From Planctomycetota bacterium (lineage in GTDB: Bacteria; Planctomycetota; B129-G9), in NCBI GenBank assembly GCA_003644325.1, contig QNCA01000030.1:1-9627 (forward strand): a stretch of 9,627 nucleotides of DNA, written 5' to 3'. This document shows positions 1-5,600 of the stretch, one piece after another. Numbering within the stretch: the first letter of the stretch is position 1; each line of letters starts with the position of its first letter. The notes under the pieces are model-generated. The model searched no databases. It saw only the letters and a program-made list of their open reading frames with translations, and was not told the DNA's origin. Position numbers and translations under genes: made by a program.

Positions 1-480
1 GAGCAGCCAGGCGCTGTCGGGGTGAAGGAGAAATATAATGGAAGGCAGAAAGAAGACCATCGGCAGATAAAAGAGCGCCAGGGCGGAATCCGCCGTCAGG
101 GCGAGCAGGGAGGCACGCAGGCGCCGGGCGGAGGATGCCCCGTCGTCGAGTCGGCTGCCGGAACGTGAGCGCAAGGGCGCCAGAAAGGCGTGCACCAGCA
201 ACGGCGGCGCCGCCAGCATGCCCAGGCCGGAGATGAGATCGAAGACCTTGAAATACGGCCACCGGGAGAACTCGAGGGCGCCCCGGGGGCTGAAGAGCAG
301 TTCGCAGAAGAAGGTGAGCGAATTGCCGAGCAACCAGAGTGATATGGCGATAAGAAGGCACAAAAAAACCTTCTCGCCCCTGGCCCTTATCTTTCTTTTG
401 AGGATGGCCGAGAGGAGCGACAGGTACAGCATAAACCCGAGGGTAAAGCCGAGAAATCCGAATAGTTTGTAGGCAGTCAT
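1..480 (-). CDS. Polytopic membrane protein, N-terminal part; possible histidine-kinase sensor region (partial)
   Basis: The frame is open from an ATG at 480-478 to the left edge, giving 160 residues with no stop, so only the N-terminus is present. It starts MTAYKLFGFLGF. Hydrophobic segments lie at about residues 4-27, 38-63, 79-101 and 121-152, with basic loops (KRKIRARGEK at 28-37; an Arg/Ser-rich loop at 104-122) suggesting alternating membrane crossings. The pattern of an L-rich first helix, a short basic loop, a WLLGN segment in helix 2 and a PPLLVHAFL stretch in helix 3 resembles, from memory, the multi-helix N-terminal sensor region of some bacterial histidine kinases. No kinase domain is visible, so that identity is inferred. 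The start is supported by AGGTGA four bases upstream and a consensus-like promoter just beyond. It is transcribed divergently from the exosortase gene, so it may regulate it (compare the PrsK kinase of PEP-CTERM systems). It could equally be an unrelated membrane protein. Confidence 0.75.
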   Translation of the reverse strand, partial: MTAYKLFGFLGFTLGFMLYLSLLSAILKRKIRARGEKVFLCLLIAISLWLLGNSLTFFCELLFSPRGALEFSRWPYFKVFDLISGLGMLAAPPLLVHAFLAPLRSRSGSRLDDGASSARRLRASLLALTADSALALFYLPMVFFLPSIIFLLHPDSAWLL

Positions 481-484
481 GGGG

Positions 485-490
485 TCACCT
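485..490 (-). promoter_or_regulatory. Shine-Dalgarno site for the leftward membrane gene
   Basis: Read on the minus strand, AGGTGA occupies 490-485 and is followed by CCCC and the ATG at 480. Spacing is four bases, slightly short but acceptable. It fixes the start of the leftward gene. It sits at the predicted transcription start, so the leader would hold little more than this site. Confidence 0.65.
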
Positions 491-497
491 GAGGGAG

Positions 498-525
498 ATT
501 ATATGGCATGTGGGCGAATTGTCAA
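498..525 (-). promoter_or_regulatory. Sigma70-type promoter for the leftward membrane gene
   Basis: On the minus strand the -35 hexamer TTGACA (525-520) and the -10 hexamer TATAAT (503-498) are both exact consensus, separated by 16 bases (519-504). Transcription would begin near 491-490, leaving a leader of about 10-11 nt before the ATG at 480. The -35 box overlaps a small perfect inverted repeat, AATTG-T-CAATT (517-527), which could be a repressor site or chance. No other match this good was seen in the divergent region for leftward transcription. Confidence 0.7.
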
Positions 526-563
526 TTGCGGGGGAATACGGCGCGGCGTGGTGATGATGCGTA

Positions 564-599
564 GCCCGCGGTGTGGCCTTTTAAGGCGGGAAAGCGGGC
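564..599. promoter_or_regulatory. Concentric dyad symmetry in the divergent region, candidate operator
   Basis: The outer arms GCCCGC (564-569) and GCGGGC (594-599) are perfectly complementary. The inner arms GCCTT (576-580) and AAGGC (583-587) are also perfectly complementary, and both pairs share the same centre between 581 and 582. The 6-base stretches between arms do not pair. There is no T-run on either side in either direction, which argues against an intrinsic terminator. The element lies about 39 bases from the leftward -35 box and 62 bases from the rightward one, a plausible place for a regulator acting on both promoters. GC-rich DNA produces short dyads by chance, so the role is inferred. 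Confidence 0.35.
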
Positions 600-660
600 G
601 CAAGTTAGGGGGAGGATTTGACGATGGAAATGCAGAGAAACGGGGCGGATGGAGCGCTGT

Positions 661-689
661 TTGACTTGCAATCTATTAGTTGATAGAAT
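661..689 (+). promoter_or_regulatory. Sigma70-type promoter for the exosortase operon
   Basis: The -35 TTGACT (661-666) matches five of six consensus bases. The -10 TAGAAT (684-689) matches five of six. The spacer is exactly 17 bases (667-683) and is AT-rich compared with its GC-rich surroundings. Transcription would start near 696-697, giving a leader of about 126 nt before the exosortase ATG at 823. It is the only strong rightward candidate seen in the divergent gap. Confidence 0.65.
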
Positions 690-747
690 CACGTGCGGGG
701 AGGGGGGCTCCGTCCGCGCAAAGGCGGGGCGCTTCTCCTGTTTTGTC

Positions 748-765
748 GCATCTTTCGAAGGATGC
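748..765 (+). other. Leader hairpin upstream of the exosortase gene
   Basis: The 18-base stretch pairs GCATC (748-752) with GATGC (761-765), extended inward by a T-G wobble and a T-A pair around a TCGA loop. It lies in the predicted untranslated leader. The ATG of a possible upstream ORF (762-764) is inside the right arm, so folding would hide that start. It is not followed by a T-run, so it does not look like a terminator. A small CCGC/GCGG hairpin (714-717 with 724-727) lies just upstream in the same leader. Confidence 0.35.
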
Positions 766-830
766 AGAAGGGAGACGCCGGTCTCAGCGGATTTCGGCGA
801 CTGATTACGGGTTTCTTGCGCAATGATTGA
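762..830 (+). CDS. Possible 22-codon upstream ORF overlapping the exosortase start
   Basis: An ATG at 762 opens 22 codons (MQKGDAGLSG then FRRLITGFLRND) ending in TGA at 828-830. It overlaps the exosortase ATG (823) by eight bases in another frame. That geometry would permit translational coupling, and it is notable because the exosortase start has no evident Shine-Dalgarno site. Against it, the ORF's own ATG is only one base from the AAG of CGAAGG, too close for a normal ribosome site, and the ATG lies in a hairpin arm. A strong purine motif AGAAGGGAG (766-774) lies inside the ORF without a start codon at normal distance. The peptide has no recognisable family. It may be chance. Confidence 0.22.
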   Translation: MQKGDAGLSGFRRLITGFLRND

Positions 831-2607
831 TTCATCCGGCAAGGCATTAAAATATACCGACAGAAACAGGCTGGGCCCCCACAAGATCGCGGAATTGGCG
901 ATTGCGGGGGCGATATTGGTTGGCATATACGCGTTCTTTGGCACATTTCACCAACTCTGGATGGATTGGAACAGGCCGTCAATCGACTCGGCGTATGCCA
1001 TGGCCATCCCGTTCTTTTCGGCGGTGTTCGTGGCGCTGAAGTGGAAGCGGCTGAAAACGACGCCCGTCCGGGCGACGTTTTTAGGGTTGCCGCTTTTGCT
1101 TTTCGGGGTGGGTCTGAGGATGTTGGCCGAACTGGGTCAGGTGGAATTCGTGAAGTACTGTGCGCTGGTATTCCTGCTTGGGGGGGCGATATGGATGTTG
1201 CTGGGGACGCGGATGTTCGCGGAATTGCTGTTCCCCATACTGTTTCTGCTTTTTATGATGCCGATACCATCATTTCTTTACCGTCGCATGGCGGTGCCGA
1301 TGATGAATCTGGCGGCAAGGGCGGGGTTTGCCATATTGAGCGTTCTGGGCATAGGGGCGCAGTTGAGCGGGAACATCATAACGATCCCGAATCTGGACAT
1401 GCCGCTTAACGTGGCGGATGCGTGCAGCGGAATGAAGTCGCTCCTGACGCTCACGGCGGTTGCGGTGGCGTTTGCGTATATCACCCGGCGGGACCTGCCC
1501 ACGAGGATATTCATCTCGCTCAGCGCCATACCCATAGCGATTATAATGAACATGCTGCGGGTGGCGGGCGTGGGAGTGCTGGCGGTCCATTTCGGCCCGG
1601 AGGCCGCGACGGGGTTCATACACACGGCGGAGGGCATCGTTTTCTACATAGTGGAAATCATGCTGCTGTTTGGCGAGGGAGCGTTGATTTCGTGGATATT
1701 CGGCAAGCCGGCGGTGGAGTTTGCGCGCGCGGCAGCCGGGAACAACCCGGTCAAGAAAACATTCCCCGTTCTCAACCGCATATCCTGGCCTGGAATAGCG
1801 TGTACGGCAGCGCTGGCGTTGTTCTGGCCGACGTTGTTTTTCTTTCATGATTACGTGAAGGCGCGTTCGGCGGGTTTGGAGCCGAAGATACCGCTGAGTC
1901 AGTTTGCCCGGGGACGCAAGGTAAGAAAGCCCTTTTCCCGGCAGCAGGACGGCGGGGAACCGGTATCGACCGACATGGACCTGAAGCAGGGGGATATTCA
2001 GTACATAGGGTTTGAGGAAGAGATCGGCAACATAATACTCAAGGCGGCTGAGACAGACGCGGCTGTTAACATGAAGTATTATCCTGTTCCTCGGGGCGCC
2101 AAGCCGGAGGACGTCGAAAAACTTAGAAAGCGGCATGAATTCAATCTGGCGTATGTCGCTTTCCACAAGAGCGCATCGGGCGGAATCAACCGCGGAGCGA
2201 TACATTACCCGGACGAATGTTACCCGGCCAATGGATACACCAGCGAGAGAAGGGGCGTGGTGGAAGTCAAGACCCCCGGCTACTGCGGGGGGGAGACGGT
2301 TATGGCCAAGACCGTCTTTTACAATGACAGGGGATTGTGGATACTCGTGTACTACCACATGAACAACAACGGCAATGACGTGATAGACCGCTCCGTGGGA
2401 AAATTCGAGAACTTCTGGAAACTGCTGATTGGAAAGCGCATCGGCTTTCTGGCACAGATTCAGTTTTACACGATCATAGGCGTTGGCTCGCCCGTGCCGG
2501 GCGGGATCGAAGAGAAAAAGATACGCGAGGCCGAGGAACGTCTGCAGAAATTCTGTCCGGTATTTCTGGAGAAACTTAATAAATTCTTGCCTGACCCGGC
2601 AAAATAA
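823..2607 (+). CDS. xrt: Exosortase with fused C-terminal EpsI-type domain
   Basis: This 594-residue protein is predicted to be an inner-membrane cysteine transpeptidase-like enzyme that recognises and cleaves C-terminal sorting signals (PEP-CTERM type), usually in genomes making exopolysaccharide. About residues 20-345 are polytopic. The expected catalytic triad is visible: Cys201 in ADACSGMKS, Arg246 in IIMNMLRVAG and His267 in GFIHTAEG. The PIPSF stretch after a hydrophobic helix near 132-152 is also family-typical. A last helix (about 322-345) leads to a soluble region (346-594) resembling EpsI/DUF3485. Its hallmark HYPDECYPANGY has His461, Cys466 and Gly471, followed by a second cysteine at 488 that could pair with Cys466. 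Fused exosortase-EpsI proteins are known in some XrtA-type systems; the subtype here is not assignable. The ATG at 823 is the only plausible start after an in-frame TGA at 802-804, because the next Met (961) would lose the first helix. No clear ribosome site precedes it. Confidence 0.93.
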   Translation: MIDSSGKALKYTDRNRLGPHKIAELAIAGAILVGIYAFFGTFHQLWMDWNRPSIDSAYAMAIPFFSAVFVALKWKRLKTTPVRATFLGLPLLLFGVGLRMLAELGQVEFVKYCALVFLLGGAIWMLLGTRMFAELLFPILFLLFMMPIPSFLYRRMAVPMMNLAARAGFAILSVLGIGAQLSGNIITIPNLDMPLNVADACSGMKSLLTLTAVAVAFAYITRRDLPTRIFISLSAIPIAIIMNMLRVAGVGVLAVHFGPEAATGFIHTAEGIVFYIVEIMLLFGEGALISWIFGKPAVEFARAAAGNNPVKKTFPVLNRISWPGIACTAALALFWPTLFFFHDYVKARSAGLEPKIPLSQFARGRKVRKPFSRQQDGGEPVSTDMDLKQGDIQYIGFEEEIGNIILKAAETDAAVNMKYYPVPRGAKPEDVEKLRKRHEFNLAYVAFHKSASGGINRGAIHYPDECYPANGYTSERRGVVEVKTPGYCGGETVMAKTVFYNDRGLWILVYYHMNNNGNDVIDRSVGKFENFWKLLIGKRIGFLAQIQFYTIIGVGSPVPGGIEEKKIREAEERLQKFCPVFLEKLNKFLPDPAK

Positions 2608-2645
2608 GCGGTTACGGCCGCGTACGCATAAAACACATTCATCGG

Positions 2646-2651
2646 CAGGAG
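2646..2651 (+). promoter_or_regulatory. Ribosome-binding site of the TPR gene
   Basis: CAGGAG at 2646-2651 precedes the ATG at 2661 with nine bases between. It fixes the start of the TPR gene and contrasts with the exosortase gene, which has none. The 53-base intergenic gap (2608-2660) has one short GCGG/CCGC repeat (2608-2611 with 2618-2621) but no T-run, so read-through from the exosortase gene is likely. Confidence 0.6.
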
Positions 2652-2660
2652 CATCCAGCA

Positions 2661-5600
2661 ATGAAGAAGAGCACGGGAGTCATACTGAGGTTGACGGTTG
2701 TTGTGAGCATCCTGGCGTTGCTCGGCGCCGCGCTGTATGTGATTGTGAAGATGACCAACCTCAACGAGTTCGAGCATACGAGGAATGGCAGGCAGGCGTT
2801 TGAGAAGGCCGAGAAGTTGTTTGAGGACGCCAAAACCGCCGCCGGGGAGGGCAGGCTTGCGGATGCGGAAGCCGCCGAGCAAGAGGCGTGGGAAGCGCTC
2901 GAAAAGGCCAAGGAATCTTTCAAAAACGCCATTAACGTGGAACTGCGGTATTTCCCCGCGCACAACGGCCTGGGGAAGTGCTACGTGCTGGAAGCGGAAA
3001 ACAGTTTGAACGACCGAAGGAAATCCGCCGAAGCGTTTCACAAGGCCGATAAGGAATTTGCCGAGGCGATGAAATACTGTCGATGGCACATGGGCGCCGC
3101 GATCGAACGATGCAAGATATACGACAAGTATTTTTACGACCCGGTAACGGTGAGTAAACTGGCGGAGAAGGCCCTGCGTGCCCAGGAGGCCAAGAAGCAG
3201 GCCGATCCGGAGTATGCCGCCACCGACGTCGAGTCCAAGAAGGCGCTGGAGAACGAGTTGCGCTACTACCTGGCCAAGGGTACGGTGGGGGCCGCCCGGA
3301 AGGAATCGCAGCGGCTCATACCCGGCATCGGAGGCGCGGACCTTTCCACGCAAGACAGGATGCTCGCGTACGCGCAGGTGACGGCCGCCTTTCAAGACGC
3401 CGTGAAGGTCTACGAAGACCTGGCGAAAGAAACAAAACTTCCCGAAGAACTCACCCTCAGGGACATCTACCTGGAAGTCGGCAAGATATACCTGCGGATG
3501 ATAGACACCATCTGGCAGGTCTATCAGGGCAAGCCGATTCCGGAGATTGACCTTAAGACAATGGAGCCAGCCAAGGCGGCGAGAACGAAGGGAATTCTTG
3601 CAAAGATAGGCGTGCTGGACGATCCCTCCACTTTGAGATACACGGAGCTTCACAGCGTTCTGGCAAATCTCCGCGACGAGGCCAAAGAGCATTTCGATCA
3701 GGCCATCAAGGTGTCCGACGAGAAAACGATGGAAGAGACGGTGCTGGAGATAGGCAAGGGGAGGTGCCTTTACGGCGTCAGCCCCATGGGCCCGAGGCCC
3801 GCGGAACTGCCCGGGGAGCAAATCCTCAGGAATGCGATGAAGGACGATTCCATCCACAAGACGGAGACCTTTTACACCGGATACGCGCAGTTGCTGATGC
3901 GCCTCAGAAAGACGGAAGAAGCGGGCAAGGTGCTCAAGGAGGGGCTGGAAAAACTCGAATCCCCTGCCATGCACCTGGAACTGGGCAAGTACTACGAGCA
4001 GGACGGGCGTCTCGAAGACGCGAGGGAACAGATAGAGGCGGCGCTCCAGAAGGACAAGGACAACAAGGACGTGCGCCATGAGTTAGTCCTCCTCTATCTG
4101 GCAATCGCCGGGCAAGGAGAGAAGGAAATCCTAAAGGATGCACGCGAGCACCTGGCACGGCTCATGCGGGAAGACCCGGAGAACGGAGATTACCTGATTC
4201 TCAGGGGACGGATAGACCTGGCTGATGAGAAGTACGAGGATGCCCGGAAATCTTTTATGGAAGTTTACGAGAAGGGGCCGCAATGGCGACTGGCCGGCGC
4301 GTACCACCTGGCCATGCTTTATCAGGCCCGGGGAGACATGGCCACGGCGGAGGAATACCTGAACAAGGCCAAAGAATCGGGGACGAGGCCCAACGCCGAG
4401 GTATACCGGCGCCTGGCGCAACTTCTCTACGGCCGTGGCGAGATAAAGAGGGCGCAGCAGGTATGCGAGGAATACGTGGAGCGCTCGGAGAACCTGAATC
4501 TGCCCATGCAGCCGCCGGTTCTGAAGATAATGGCGGACTGCCAGGAGGCCATCGGCGACAAGGAAGGCGCCGCGAAGACATACGTCAAACTGATAAACAG
4601 CGGCGGCAACCGAAACAGATATACGATGCTCATGGGCTACATGTGGTTGCGCGGCATCACTACAAACTTGGAAATCGAGCAGGCCAGGAAGTGCTTCGAG
4701 CACGTAGCCGAGAGCGAGGCCTCGTACCCCGCCTGGGAAAAAACACTGGGCGTATATTACGGCCTGGCCAGGTGCGAAATCGCCGGGAAGAGGGCCAACA
4801 GGTACGCCGCTGCGATAGCCATCCTCGAACAGAGGGTATGGCCGCTGCTCCAAGAAATCAAGAGGCACGCCACAACGGATGACGCCAGGGAAGATTACGT
4901 AAACAAGTACAAGGCATATCTGCTGCACCTGTTTGATTACTATAGTGAAGTGACCCCCCTGAGCCCCACCGACAAGGAAGAGTTGAACCGTATCGCGAGG
5001 GAGTTGCACGACATAGCGCCGGAAGACCCCAGGGCATTCCGCCGTTACCTGAAAGCGCAAACACTGGACCTTCCCGCCGATGAAGCCGCAAAGCGAGAAA
5101 AAGAAATCATCAGGCAAGACCTCGAAAACAGCCGGTCGGACGAAGAGAAGAACAAGATAAAGTTCCTCTACGCGGAGACATTGCTGGGCAGGGGCAGCCT
5201 GGAAGACGCCAAGAAGTGGTATAAGCAGGTGCAGGTGCCCGAGGACGACAAGGGGGATATGGGCCTCCGCGTTTACATGAACCTTGCGAATATATGCATA
5301 AACACGGAAGATTTCGGCGAGGCGGAAGGTTACATCAAAACGCTGAAGGCAAAATACGCGGACCGCCCGGAGACCGCGCTGGTTGAAGCGACCTACAACG
5401 CAATGAAGGAGAAAGATATCGTCAAAAGAATCGCCGTTCTGAAAAGCGCAATGGAAGAACATCCGGACATCGCGGAGTTGCACAAATCGCTTGGCGATGC
5501 GTACATGAAGGCCGCCATGTTTGGCGAGAAGGGCGTAGACCCTGTTGACAGGTACCGCTCGGCAATACTGGAGTTCAACAAGGTGCTGGATGTGAGCAGG

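Noticed and set aside
479..664. Small + strand open frame in the divergent region
   Set aside because: It begins inside the leftward gene's start codon, runs over that gene's promoter and up to the rightward -35 box, and has no ribosome site or recognisable sequence.
705..765. Resemblance to a cyclic-di-GMP riboswitch (CGCGCAAAG followed by a TCGAAGG hairpin)
   Set aside because: The order of elements does not match the class I consensus and the conserved first half is missing. Only a short GCAAAG resemblance remains.
522..944. Minus-strand open frame of 140 residues crossing the divergent region into the exosortase gene
   Set aside because: It overlaps both promoters and the exosortase N-terminus, has no ribosome site and shows no domain-like sequence.
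2661..2760. Lipoprotein signal at the TPR protein N-terminus
   Set aside because: No cysteine follows the hydrophobic helix. The first cysteine is beyond residue 100.
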